Positions 26,282 to 35,112 of a stretch of DNA of 64,000 bases are shown piece after piece (the stretch's first letter is position 1; each line of letters opens with the position of its first letter). Origin of the DNA: Acinetobacter sp. ANC 3813 (GTDB taxonomy: Bacteria; Pseudomonadota; Gammaproteobacteria; Pseudomonadales; Moraxellaceae). The translations under genes and the position numbers were made by a program. A model generated the notes under the pieces. That model was not told the origin of the DNA, searched no databases, and saw only the letters and a list, made by a program, of their open reading frames with translations. The stretch lies in assembly GCF_002135435.1 (NCBI RefSeq), contig NZ_NEGK01000003.1, positions 1 to 64,000 on the forward strand. Reading direction: 5' to 3'.

Positions 26282-27037
26282 ATGAATAATAATTTTAATA
26301 CGGCATCGGTCATGTCTTTCAAACAGCATTTTTTCCATCTGAGTACGGCAGCGGCTGTTTTATTCAATCTCACGTTTCCAAGCCAAATGGTTTGGTCCGC
26401 GCCGCCAAATTCTGCAGATGTTCAGTCTTTTATTCCAGCCAAATGGAAGATTTTAGAAAAAGTACAAGGAGACTTAAATGCTGACGGCTTAACAGACCTT
26501 GCACTGATTATTGAAAGCACTGACCCTAAAAATATTGTCGCAAATGAAAACTTAGGCAGCAATCAACTGAATACAAACCCAAGGCAATTACTGGTCCTGT
26601 TAAAAAAATCCAAAGGCTACCAGCTAGCTTCCAGCAATAGCAGCCTGCCAACTGAAGGCGATGTCGAATCCCCCTGTCTTGAAGACCCTATGGGCGAAGG
26701 TGAAACTTTAAGCATCCAAAAGGGTTTACTTAAAATCAGCTTTCATTACTGGCTAAGCTGTGGATCATGGTATGTCACCAATACCAGCTATACTTTTAGG
26801 TATCAAAACCAAAAGTTTAAATTGATTGGTTTTGACAGCGACGACTTCCATCGAGCTTCAGGTGACATTACTGAACGGAGCATCAATTTCTTAACTGGAA
26901 AAGTGAAAAAGACATCAGGAGCAAATGAGTTTGCCGAGAGCACTTTGCCTGAAAAAGTAGAATGGTCAAAATTGAAAAATAAATATTCGATTAACTTAGA
27001 ACAGATTAAATTCAATGAGCATATCGAGTTTGAATAA
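26282..27037 (+). CDS. Exported protein with a calcium-loop-like segment
   Basis: A 251-residue protein with an extended hydrophobic signal region (about residues 15-40). The start may be 26282 or the ATG at 26312; neither has a strong ribosome binding site. After the signal comes 'VQGDLNADGLTDLALI', a DxNxDGxxD loop of the kind found in dockerin/FG-GAP repeats, suggesting one calcium site. Two cysteines ('SPCLED', 'LSCGSW') may form a disulphide. No defined function. Confidence 0.7.
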   Translation: MNNNFNTASVMSFKQHFFHLSTAAAVLFNLTFPSQMVWSAPPNSADVQSFIPAKWKILEKVQGDLNADGLTDLALIIESTDPKNIVANENLGSNQLNTNPRQLLVLLKKSKGYQLASSNSSLPTEGDVESPCLEDPMGEGETLSIQKGLLKISFHYWLSCGSWYVTNTSYTFRYQNQKFKLIGFDSDDFHRASGDITERSINFLTGKVKKTSGANEFAESTLPEKVEWSKLKNKYSINLEQIKFNEHIEFE

Positions 27038-27129
27038 CCGCAGATAAATAGCTCAGTACCTGCCTTTCTTAATACTGAACTATTTAATTCATTGGACAAT
27101 TGTTCTAGCCGTTCAATGTTGAACTTCTA

Positions 27130-27444
27130 TTACAGAATTTGCTCCAAGATACGTACTTTTACATCAGTATGTATGCCATCTATCGCCTGCCTATGCGCTT
27201 GCATACTGGTACTGTTCATATGCACCTCCAAGTCCTGCAGGTTTTGCCATTTTTCATACATCAAAATTGAAAAAGGAACTTTGCTTTGCATGGCGCTTTC
27301 TATATGCAGTTGGTCAACATGAATATCATAGGCATGGCAGCCAGTTTCTTGCAGCACATCAGGTCGAATTTTTTTGAATGATTCCAGCACAGATTTAAAA
27401 TCCTGTTCTGAAGCACATGTAATTTCTGCAATGACCGTTATCAT
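27130..27444 (-). CDS. Antibiotic biosynthesis monooxygenase-type protein (YgiN-like)
   Basis: The frame is open to 27474, but the ATG at 27444, with AAGGAA eight bases upstream, gives the family N-terminus 'MITVIAEITC'. The 104-residue ferredoxin-like ABM fold is dimeric in relatives. In E. coli YgiN is a quinol monooxygenase working with the quinone reductase MdaB, and here too the gene directly follows mdaB. The pair is thought to cycle quinones. Confidence 0.82.
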   Translation of the reverse strand: MITVIAEITCASEQDFKSVLESFKKIRPDVLQETGCHAYDIHVDQLHIESAMQSKVPFSILMYEKWQNLQDLEVHMNSTSMQAHRQAIDGIHTDVKVRILEQIL

Positions 27445-27466
27445 TTTTAAATTCCTTATATGCGAT

Positions 27467-28048
27467 TCATGCAAAAAGCTGCGTTAAATGTTCACGATAC
27501 TGCTTTGTATAGCGTTCAACTTCAGGCGCTTTGATCACATCATTTACTATAAAAGTCGGCAACGGCTGCATGCCTAAAAATTGATTGGCTTTATGAAAAG
27601 GTAAATACACTCCATCGACACCTGCTCCATGGAAAAATTGGTCTGATTCTGTAAAAGCATTCATTGGTGCATTCCATGTTAAAGACAGCATGTATTTTTT
27701 GTCATGAATCAGCCCGCCAGAACCATATTTTTTAGAGGCATCGGAACGTGAACGGCCATCATTGGCATATAAACTGCCATGCCCTTCAGTAAAGACATCA
27801 TCTATGTATTTTTTTACTGTCCACGGTGCTCCCATCCACCATCCTGGCATTTGATAAATTACTGTATCAGCCCAAAGAAAATTCTGAACTTCATTTTTTG
27901 CATCGTAATTTGAATCTGCACGGATCATTTTAACTTGATGCCCCAAGTCAGATAAAACAGTTTCCGCCAAATCAGTCAGTGTGTCATTTAACTCACCATT
28001 CGAATGGGCAAAGGTTTTAGCGCCATTCACAATTAGGATATTAGTCAT
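27467..28048 (-). CDS. mdaB: NADPH:quinone reductase MdaB-like
   Basis: A 193-residue flavodoxin-fold protein. 'YQMPGWWMGAPWTVKKYIDDVF' is the hallmark FAD/quinone-site segment, and 'LTWNAPMNAFTESDQFF' is the second. It makes two-electron reductions of quinones with NADPH, avoiding radicals. It lies 22 bases upstream of the YgiN-like gene, so the two form an operon with the same order as in E. coli. Confidence 0.92.
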   Translation of the reverse strand: MTNILIVNGAKTFAHSNGELNDTLTDLAETVLSDLGHQVKMIRADSNYDAKNEVQNFLWADTVIYQMPGWWMGAPWTVKKYIDDVFTEGHGSLYANDGRSRSDASKKYGSGGLIHDKKYMLSLTWNAPMNAFTESDQFFHGAGVDGVYLPFHKANQFLGMQPLPTFIVNDVIKAPEVERYTKQYREHLTQLFA

Positions 28049-28159
28049 TTCAAAGCCTTCAAATTAATTTCTGAAAGCACTATAAGGGGAAATTTTATTC
28101 TGAAAAATTCCATAATCAGCAAAACATTATTGATTAAAAATCATGAATAAACTCAGCGC

Positions 28160-28187
28160 ATAAAAAAACGCCCAAGGGCGTTTCTTC
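28160..28187. terminator. Terminator of the glutathione S-transferase gene
   Basis: AAAAAAACGCCC-AA-GGGCGTTTC forms a hairpin just past the gene on the minus strand, where the T run is perfect. Confidence 0.8.
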
Positions 28188-28214
28188 ATATCTACTGAAT
28201 TTTAGTTCATGCGT

Positions 28215-28826
28215 TTAAGCGATCAAACCTTCATCACGCATTGCAATCTGCACTGACTGGCGTTCTGCGACTTTTTTGCGCAGCGCATTGATATTTGCAT
28301 ATGGAGTTAAATCATGACCAATTGCTTTAGACCAGTTGGTCAGCACAAATAAATATGCATCGGCTGGGCCAAAGTTATCATCTACCAAATAGTCATTGTC
28401 TGATTCACCGATCGCGTTATCAATATAGCTCAGCAGGCGGTCAACTTCCGCATAGCCCTTTGCCTTTGCTTCATCATTCAAAGGCGCACCAAAAAATACT
28501 GCATAAGCATCATGCAGCTCAGAATTTAAATAACCTAGCCATTCTAAAACTTTTGCACGGCCTAGGCCTGACGGCGGGATTAAATCTTGTTTTGGATCAT
28601 GCTGTGCAAGAAATGGTAAAATGGCTACGTTTTCGGTCAGGATCAGACCAGGATTAATCTCTAATGCAGGCACATAACCTTTTGGATTAATTTCATAATA
28701 ATCTACGCCTTTTTCTGTTTTATGAGTTTTTAGGTCAACGCGAACCAAATCAAAATCTACGTTAATTTCATTTAAAATAATATGCGATGCCAGCGAGCAA
28801 GCGCCCGGAGAATAATAAAGCTTCAT
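28215..28826 (-). CDS. Glutathione S-transferase (beta-class-like)
   Basis: A 203-residue protein beginning 'MKLYYSPGACSLASHIILNE', the bacterial beta-class pattern with the active-site Cys10, followed by 'GYVPALEINPG', the glutathione-site cis-Pro segment, and 'LTENVAIL'. The C-terminal domain is all-helical, with 'FGPADAYLFVLTNW'. It is thought to conjugate or reduce electrophiles with glutathione. AAGGATC precedes the ATG. Monocistronic. Confidence 0.92.
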   Translation of the reverse strand: MKLYYSPGACSLASHIILNEINVDFDLVRVDLKTHKTEKGVDYYEINPKGYVPALEINPGLILTENVAILPFLAQHDPKQDLIPPSGLGRAKVLEWLGYLNSELHDAYAVFFGAPLNDEAKAKGYAEVDRLLSYIDNAIGESDNDYLVDDNFGPADAYLFVLTNWSKAIGHDLTPYANINALRKKVAERQSVQIAMRDEGLIA

Positions 28827-28987
28827 ATCTGATCCTTGTTATTGAACTATTAACTGTTTTAAATCGCTTCTAACAAACTTTCAAGTGACCATACCTGTAA
28901 ATTGCAAAAAAGCGTAAATGAAAAAACATCTACTCTTTGAATATTGTCTAAATTACAGCTTTTTTCAAGTAAATCTGCGATGCATTT

Positions 28988-30478
28988 TTGCATACCGATG
29001 ATTTAACATACGCGCAGTTTAATTTTGATGAAAAAATTGTGTTTCTAAAAAAAGAAGAGTGGTTTTCCAATATCCGTACCGATGTGCTGGCTGGATTAGT
29101 GGTAGGTTTAGCTTTGATCCCAGAATCAATCGCCTTTTCCGCCATTGCAGGTGTTGATCCGCAAGTCGGCTTGTATGCATCATTTTGTATTGCAGTCACC
29201 ATTGCCTTCTTTGGCGGCCGTCCAGCGATGATTTCTGCAGCAACTGGCGCCATGGCCCTGCTGATGATCACGCTGGTCAAAGAGCATGGCTTGCAGTACC
29301 TGCTCGCGGCTACGGTGCTAACAGGTGTGATACAGGTGCTCGCAGGCTATTTCAAAGTTGCCAAACTGATGCGTTTTGTTTCTCAAGCGGTGGTCTATGG
29401 GTTTTTAAACGCCTTAGCGATTTTGATCTTCGCAGCGCAGCTGCCAGAAATAGGCAAAATGGATAGCTTAGGCTATTTATTCATGGCACTGGGCTTAGCC
29501 ATTATTTACCTGTTTCCTTATCTTCCAAAAATTGGCAAAACCATTCCCTCTCCGCTGATTTGTATCATCGTGCTTAGCCTGCTGGCTTTGTTCTTAGGCG
29601 CAGACATGCGTACCGTGAGTGACTTAGGGCAATTTCCAGACACACTGCCTATTTTTCTGATACCTGAAATTCCGCTGAACTTTGAAACTTTACAGATTAT
29701 TTTCCCTTATGCCATCACTTTAGCCACAGTCGGCTTGCTAGAAACCATGATGACTACAACCGTGATTAATGAAGTCACAGGTACTGAAGGCGACCGCCAT
29801 CAAGAGTGCCGAGGACAAGGCTATGCGAATATCGTAAGCGGCTTTATGGGCGGTATGGCGGGCTGCGCCATGATTGGTCAGTCAATTATCAACGTCTCTT
29901 CTGGCGCGCGCACACGCTTATCTACCTTAGTAGCAGGTGTATTTCTGCTCTGCTTGGTGGTTTTTTTTAAAGATTGGCTGGCTTATGTGCCTATGTCAGC
30001 ATTGGTCGCTATCATGGTGATGGTGTCCTTTACCACTTTTCAATGGGGTTCCATCAAACAATTTAATAAACATACCGCATCTTTTAATACCGTGATGATT
30101 GCTGTAGTGATCGTCGTTCTGGCAACGCACAATTTGGCATTAGGCGTATTTATTGGCGTTCTGCTTTCAGCGCTATTCATCATCAATAAATTAGAAAGTG
30201 CCGTAAAAGTGGAATCTGAATTGCATAATGACGTCCGCTCATACACCATCTATGGTCAAATTTTCTTTAGCAGTTCAGAAAAATTCTATCAATTTTTTGA
30301 CTTTAAAGAAACTGTACAACGAGTGCATATCGATTTAACGCATGCGCATGTGTGGGACATTACTTCTGTAAATATGCTCAATACTGTGGTGCAAAAATTT
30401 GAGTCTCAAGGTATTCAAGTCAATATTATTGGATTAAATGACGCCAGCAGCACCTTAATTGATCGGATCAATACATAA
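28988..30478 (+). CDS. SulP family anion transporter with STAS domain
   Basis: A 496-residue membrane protein with the SulP core ('[20 protein letters not shown]', '[11 protein letters not shown]', '[25 protein letters not shown]'), about ten to twelve membrane segments, and a C-terminal STAS domain from about residue 400 ('[14 protein letters not shown]...[12 protein letters not shown]'). The family carries sulfate, bicarbonate or dicarboxylates; substrate not determinable. The start is uncertain: TTG at 28988 is the first possibility after an upstream stop, GTG at 29039 is another, and neither has a good binding site. Confidence 0.88.
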   Translation: MHTDDLTYAQFNFDEKIVFLKKEEWFSNIRTDVLAGLVVGLALIPESIAFSAIAGVDPQVGLYASFCIAVTIAFFGGRPAMISAATGAMALLMITLVKEHGLQYLLAATVLTGVIQVLAGYFKVAKLMRFVSQAVVYGFLNALAILIFAAQLPEIGKMDSLGYLFMALGLAIIYLFPYLPKIGKTIPSPLICIIVLSLLALFLGADMRTVSDLGQFPDTLPIFLIPEIPLNFETLQIIFPYAITLATVGLLETMMTTTVINEVTGTEGDRHQECRGQGYANIVSGFMGGMAGCAMIGQSIINVSSGARTRLSTLVAGVFLLCLVVFFKDWLAYVPMSALVAIMVMVSFTTFQWGSIKQFNKHTASFNTVMIAVVIVVLATHNLALGVFIGVLLSALFIINKLESAVKVESELHNDVRSYTIYGQIFFSSSEKFYQFFDFKETVQRVHIDLTHAHVWDITSVNMLNTVVQKFESQGIQVNIIGLNDASSTLIDRINT

Positions 30479-30684
30479 GCATCAAATAATTTTTTATAAT
30501 TTTTGAAATAGCGTTTATCTCCAGCAGATTCTTTGAGTCTGCTTTTCTTTCTTTTTAATCCAAATGACTTTAAATCTGAGAATTTATTTTTTATTCATTA
30601 AGTTATAGTACAATCCAAATACAGAACTTTTTATTTCATACTCGTCTAAAAAAATAATTAAAAACAGACACACAGGGATTCAAT

Positions 30685-32619
30685 ATGTTTCGGGGAGTTT
30701 CAAACACTGCTTTTGAACGAAAATGGCTGTCTATTGCCTTTTCGATTCTCATCTGCCTAGCCTATCTCGCGGCAATGCCTAGTCACGCCTCAGATGCGCC
30801 AAGTACAAGCAATACACAATGCAAATCCAATATACAGCGCATTGAAATTGCCAAAGGCCATGCGAATAACCCGATGCAGCGGCCAATAGAAGGCTGGTCA
30901 ACTGTAAATAAACTGCCAGATCAATGGAATAAACGCTGGCCAGATTTTGATGGAATAGCTTGGTATAAAGTGAACATCCAATATCGGTGTCCTGAGCAGG
31001 CGATCAAACAGCCTCTCGTACTGGCTATTGAAGGCATCACTCAAAGCGGCCGAGTATATATCAATAATGATTTACTCTGGCAGGACTTCATTTCATCAGA
31101 ATACTCATCCCGCAGCCAGCACTTGCCCCACATGTGGAATATCCCTGCCTCCAGCTTAAATCAAGGGAATAATACCATCTGGATTCAAGTCTACGGCTCA
31201 CTGACCCAAAAGTCTGGTATAGGTAAATTAAAGGTTGGCAGCTATGAAGATGTCAACGCAGAATTCAAAATGTGGATGCTGGAAAAAAGAACCTTAGTTG
31301 AACTCAATACCATGATCAATTTCGTGATTGCGGTGTTCTTTTTTCTTGCATGGATTGCTATCCGCGATGAAAAAGCATTTTTATGGCTGGCAATCACTGG
31401 AATAGCATGGGTACTGTACAGCACCATCATTATTTATACTGACCCAATTCCATGGCTAAGCACCCTACAGCTGGACCGCCTGCAAAATATTATCTTCTAT
31501 TTTTATGCAGTTTTTGGCTGTATAGGCGCTTGGTACTTTGCACATCACCCTTTTCCACGCATCCAGAAAGCTCTGCTTGTCATTGCAGCAGTAGCAGCGC
31601 TGTGCACTACCTTTGCGCCAGAACAGTATTTAAATCAAATTATTCAAATTTCTTTTAGCTTTTTTGTCTTGCTATTTGTTGTCAAATGCATCACTTACCC
31701 CTATTTGGCGTATAAAGCAAAGATGCCAGAAACCTATATGCTGGCCTCGCTGTACTTTATTTATCTGCCCATCTCGATTCATGATGCGCATTTTATGATG
31801 ACCATGGAAGGACATGCATGGTCGCCATATACTGGGCCGCTCACGACTATGGCTTTAGGCGGCGTGCTGGCAATGCGTCTTGCTCGATACACATGGCAAA
31901 TCAAACGCTTTAACAAAACGTTGACTGAACAAGTGCATAAAGCTGAGCAGAACCTTACCCAGTCACTAGGGCAGCAGCATCAGCTTGCACTGGAAAATGC
32001 ATTACTGCAAGAGCGCATTCATTTATCACATGATTTGCATGACGGCTTAGGCGGCTCGATTGTACGTTCTATTTTGACACTGGAACACAATGAAAAAGTA
32101 GAAAAAAACCAAGTGATGTCTATTTTGAAAATGCTGCGCAGTGATTTACGACAAGTGATTGATTCTGGATCAAGCCTATCCTCCAAAGCGCCAGACACCC
32201 CTATTGAATGGGCGGCGCCTATACGCCACCGCTTTGTGCAGCTGTTTGAAGAAATTGAAATTCGTTCTGAATGGCACTTTGCGCAAGCATGGCATTATCA
32301 GCCCAATGCTTTGCATTGCATCACACTCACCCGAGTTGCTGAAGAAGCCTTGACCAACATTCTCAAACACAGCCAAGCGACACATGTCTGCGTCAGATTA
32401 CAAGAAAATGAAGCTGCTGAGCTGATTTTAGAAATTCAGGACAATGGTGTGGGTTTTGACCCGAGCACAGTCGAATCTGGCCTGCATGTCGGACTGCAAA
32501 GCATGCGCGCGCGCATAGAACGCTTAGGCGGCCAATTTCAGGTTGAATCTCTAATAAACCGCACACTGATTCGAGTCACACTACCAGCAACAGCAAATAC
32601 CCAAGAAGCTTCTGCCTAA
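30685..32619 (+). CDS. Orphan 7TM sensor histidine kinase (7TMR-DISM/NarX-type)
   Basis: A 644-residue membrane kinase. It has a signal segment, a periplasmic jelly-roll (galactose-binding-like, 7TMR-DISMED) domain at about residues 45-195, seven membrane segments (about 205-410), a coiled-coil linker, a HisKA_3 dimerisation domain with 'HDLHDGLGG' (His452 the likely phosphorylation site), and an HATPase domain with N box 'EEALTNILKHS' and G box 'DNGVGFDP'. This kinase class pairs with LuxR/NarL-type regulators. None is adjacent; trmB follows. The sensed ligand, probably a carbohydrate or related molecule, is unknown. Confidence 0.9.
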   Translation: MFRGVSNTAFERKWLSIAFSILICLAYLAAMPSHASDAPSTSNTQCKSNIQRIEIAKGHANNPMQRPIEGWSTVNKLPDQWNKRWPDFDGIAWYKVNIQYRCPEQAIKQPLVLAIEGITQSGRVYINNDLLWQDFISSEYSSRSQHLPHMWNIPASSLNQGNNTIWIQVYGSLTQKSGIGKLKVGSYEDVNAEFKMWMLEKRTLVELNTMINFVIAVFFFLAWIAIRDEKAFLWLAITGIAWVLYSTIIIYTDPIPWLSTLQLDRLQNIIFYFYAVFGCIGAWYFAHHPFPRIQKALLVIAAVAALCTTFAPEQYLNQIIQISFSFFVLLFVVKCITYPYLAYKAKMPETYMLASLYFIYLPISIHDAHFMMTMEGHAWSPYTGPLTTMALGGVLAMRLARYTWQIKRFNKTLTEQVHKAEQNLTQSLGQQHQLALENALLQERIHLSHDLHDGLGGSIVRSILTLEHNEKVEKNQVMSILKMLRSDLRQVIDSGSSLSSKAPDTPIEWAAPIRHRFVQLFEEIEIRSEWHFAQAWHYQPNALHCITLTRVAEEALTNILKHSQATHVCVRLQENEAAELILEIQDNGVGFDPSTVESGLHVGLQSMRARIERLGGQFQVESLINRTLIRVTLPATANTQEASA

Positions 32620-32793
32620 CCGCTCAATGTGTATTTTAAATCATATAAATAACAATGCGCAGTTCACAGCAACATACTCAAAACTAAAGTTTGCTCTGAA
32701 CTGATTTATGCAGAAATTCAGGGCAAAAGATTTGACTTGTTCAGCTCAAGACTTAAAATACCGCATTCTGAATTTTTTAGATTTGCCAAAGTT

Positions 32794-33510
32794 ATGTCGA
32801 ACGATCAATTAGACCAGCAAGTCGTAGAGCTGGACAACTTAAGCGAACAGCGAGAAATCGTAACGTTTATGCGCCGCTCAGCACCGCTGAACACCTCTCA
32901 ACGTACTGCGCTTGAACAATATGGTCACTTAATTTTGGAATATCCTGTCGGTGATTTGCGTCAGCATTTCGAACACCCTGAACGCCCGCTGACTGTAGAA
33001 ATCGGTTTTGGCATGGGCCGTTCATTGGTATTAATGGCGAAAGCCAATCCTGAACGCAACTATGTGGGTATTGAAGTCCATGTACCAGGTATTGCGCAAT
33101 GTGTATTTGAAGCGGGCATGTCTGAACTGAAAAACTTACGCGTTTTAGATGCAGACGCTATTCAAGTATTGCGTGAAATGCCAGACAACAGCATCAATGC
33201 AGTTCAGTTATATTTCCCAGATCCTTGGCAGAAAAAACGCCACTTCAAACGCCGTTTTGTCTCTCATGACCGTATGCCACTGGTTGAACAGAAATTGGAA
33301 ATGGGCGGTACATTCCACGCTGCGACTGACTGGGAACCGTATGCAGAATGGATGCTGGACGTTCTAGATAACCGTCCAAATCTTGAAAACGTGGCTGGTA
33401 AAGGCAATAGCTACCCGCGCCCTGAATGGCGTCCGCAAACTAAATTTGAACGCCGCGGCTTGGAAGCTGGTCACAAGATTAACGATTTCCTCTTTAAGAA
33501 AATTAATTAA
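32794..33510 (+). CDS. trmB: tRNA (guanine-N7-)-methyltransferase
   Basis: Methylates G46 of tRNA. The frame opens at a TTG (32737), but the ATG at 32794 gives 238 residues, the usual TrmB size. Class I methyltransferase motif I 'VEIGFGMGRSLVLMA', 'YVGIEVHVPGI' and the signature 'YFPDPWQKKRHFKRRFV' are intact. In Pseudomonas trmB follows thiG directly; here about 6.6 kb of other genes lie between. Confidence 0.95.
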   Translation: MSNDQLDQQVVELDNLSEQREIVTFMRRSAPLNTSQRTALEQYGHLILEYPVGDLRQHFEHPERPLTVEIGFGMGRSLVLMAKANPERNYVGIEVHVPGIAQCVFEAGMSELKNLRVLDADAIQVLREMPDNSINAVQLYFPDPWQKKRHFKRRFVSHDRMPLVEQKLEMGGTFHAATDWEPYAEWMLDVLDNRPNLENVAGKGNSYPRPEWRPQTKFERRGLEAGHKINDFLFKKIN

Positions 33511-33526
33511 TCAAAGTTATAGTTCT

Positions 33527-33561
33527 TAAAAAAAAGCGCTCAACGTTGAGCGCTTTTTTTA
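33527..33561. terminator. Bidirectional terminator between trmB and the aldehyde dehydrogenase gene
   Basis: AAAAAAGCGCTCAACGTTGAGCGCTTTTTTT is a perfect palindrome with A and T runs, lying between two convergent genes. Confidence 0.9.
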
Positions 33562-33609
33562 ACACCGTTTATTAACTGTGTTTGAGATGAATCAAATCTA
33601 ATGAAAACA

Positions 33610-35037
33610 TTAACGAATAAATAATCGGTAAATAAACTGCTGTATAGACGTGCCATAAGGCGGATAAATCAGCCGCATTAAACTGAATTTTGGCCGTACA
33701 AAAACCGATTTGGCGTGACTAAAAGTTTTAAAACCTTCATGCCCATGATAGTGCCCCATACCTGAAGCGCCAATGCCGCCAAAAGGCATATCTTCCATCC
33801 CTGCCGTCATTAAGGTTTCATTCAGGCACACCCCGCCGCTGTGGGTTTCCTGCAGCACTTTTTGCTGCTCCGCTTTGTTATAGCCAAAATAATATAAGGC
33901 CAATGGACGCTCTCTGGCATTAATGTAGGCAATTGCATCCTCGATTTGGTCATAACAGACCAGCGGCATAATCGGCCCAAAGATTTCATTTTGCATGAGC
34001 GCCATATCATCATGAACATCTGTCACCACTGCATGCGGCATACGGCGGTCTTCTGTCGCAGCATGTTCTTGAATCAACTGTGCGCCTTTAGACTCAGCAT
34101 CTGTCAAATAATGCTGCAACCGCTCAAATTGCCGCTGATTCACAATGGCCGTGTAGTCAGGATTATTGTCTATGCTGTTGGGATAAAACTGCTTCAGCGC
34201 TTCAAAATACGCTTGGATGAAAGCATCCTGCTGACTGCGGTGGACCAATACATAATCTGGTGCAACACAGGTCTGGCCTGCATTCATCGTTTTACCAAAA
34301 GCAATGCGGCGCGCGCTTTCTTTTAGATCTGCATCTTTCGCCACAATAGTCGGAGATTTACCGCCCAGCTCCAAAGTTACAGGGGTTAAATTGTCCGCGG
34401 CTGCATGCAGTACGTGCGGCGCAATGGCTGTCGCGCCTGTAAATAACAAGTGATCAAATGCCAATTTGGTAAATTGTTGCGCCACTTGTGCATCGCCTGT
34501 AATGACATTGACATGACTTTCTTCAAATTTACTGGCAATCAGCTTTTGAAACAATGCAGAAAATTCTGGTGTGAACTCACTCATTTTTATCATCACGCGG
34601 TTGCCAGCAGCGAGCGCTTGCGCCAATGGTCCAACGGCCAAAAACAGCGGATAATTCCACGGCGCGATGATACCTACCACACCTACAGGCTGATACAGCA
34701 CATAGCCCTTTGCTGGCTGAAACAGAATACCCACATCCCGTGTACTTGGCTTCATCCATTTTTTTAAATGCTTCAAGCTGTGCTTAATGCCATTTAAGCT
34801 GGTCATAATTTCAAATAGCCGAGTTTCATCTTGGCTTCGGTTTGAAAAGTCGCGGCTAATCGCGGCGGCTATATCTTCTTGATGATCGATCAGCATCTGG
34901 TACAGTACCTGCAAATGCTGTTTGCGCTGCTCATAACTCGGGTAACTCTGCGCCTGAAAAGCGGATTTCTGCCGTGCAAAAATCTGCGTCAAAGCATCGC
35001 TGCCCCCTGTCTGCATCTCTAGCTGCTCCATCACCAT
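33610..35037 (-). CDS. Coniferyl-aldehyde-dehydrogenase-type aldehyde dehydrogenase
   Basis: A 475-residue class 3-like ALDH. Catalytic Cys is in 'GKTMNAGQTCVAPDY', general base Glu in 'TLELGGKSPTIV', and NAD binding in 'IIAPWNYPLFL' and 'FTGATAIAP'. The C-terminal hydrophobic tail ('KFSLMRLIYPPYG') resembles membrane-associated members such as coniferyl aldehyde or fatty aldehyde dehydrogenases. AAAGGAAA lies five bases before the ATG. It is 75 bases downstream of a GMC alcohol oxidoreductase gene in the same direction, so the two enzymes could oxidise an alcohol to an acid in sequence. Confidence 0.88.
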   Translation of the reverse strand: MVMEQLEMQTGGSDALTQIFARQKSAFQAQSYPSYEQRKQHLQVLYQMLIDHQEDIAAAISRDFSNRSQDETRLFEIMTSLNGIKHSLKHLKKWMKPSTRDVGILFQPAKGYVLYQPVGVVGIIAPWNYPLFLAVGPLAQALAAGNRVMIKMSEFTPEFSALFQKLIASKFEESHVNVITGDAQVAQQFTKLAFDHLLFTGATAIAPHVLHAAADNLTPVTLELGGKSPTIVAKDADLKESARRIAFGKTMNAGQTCVAPDYVLVHRSQQDAFIQAYFEALKQFYPNSIDNNPDYTAIVNQRQFERLQHYLTDAESKGAQLIQEHAATEDRRMPHAVVTDVHDDMALMQNEIFGPIMPLVCYDQIEDAIAYINARERPLALYYFGYNKAEQQKVLQETHSGGVCLNETLMTAGMEDMPFGGIGASGMGHYHGHEGFKTFSHAKSVFVRPKFSLMRLIYPPYGTSIQQFIYRLFIR

Positions 35038-35112
35038 ACATTTTCCTTTAATTCTTTGATCTATGAAAAATAGATGAAACTGAATGTTTTTTCAGTCCAA
35101 ATCTTTATCTAT

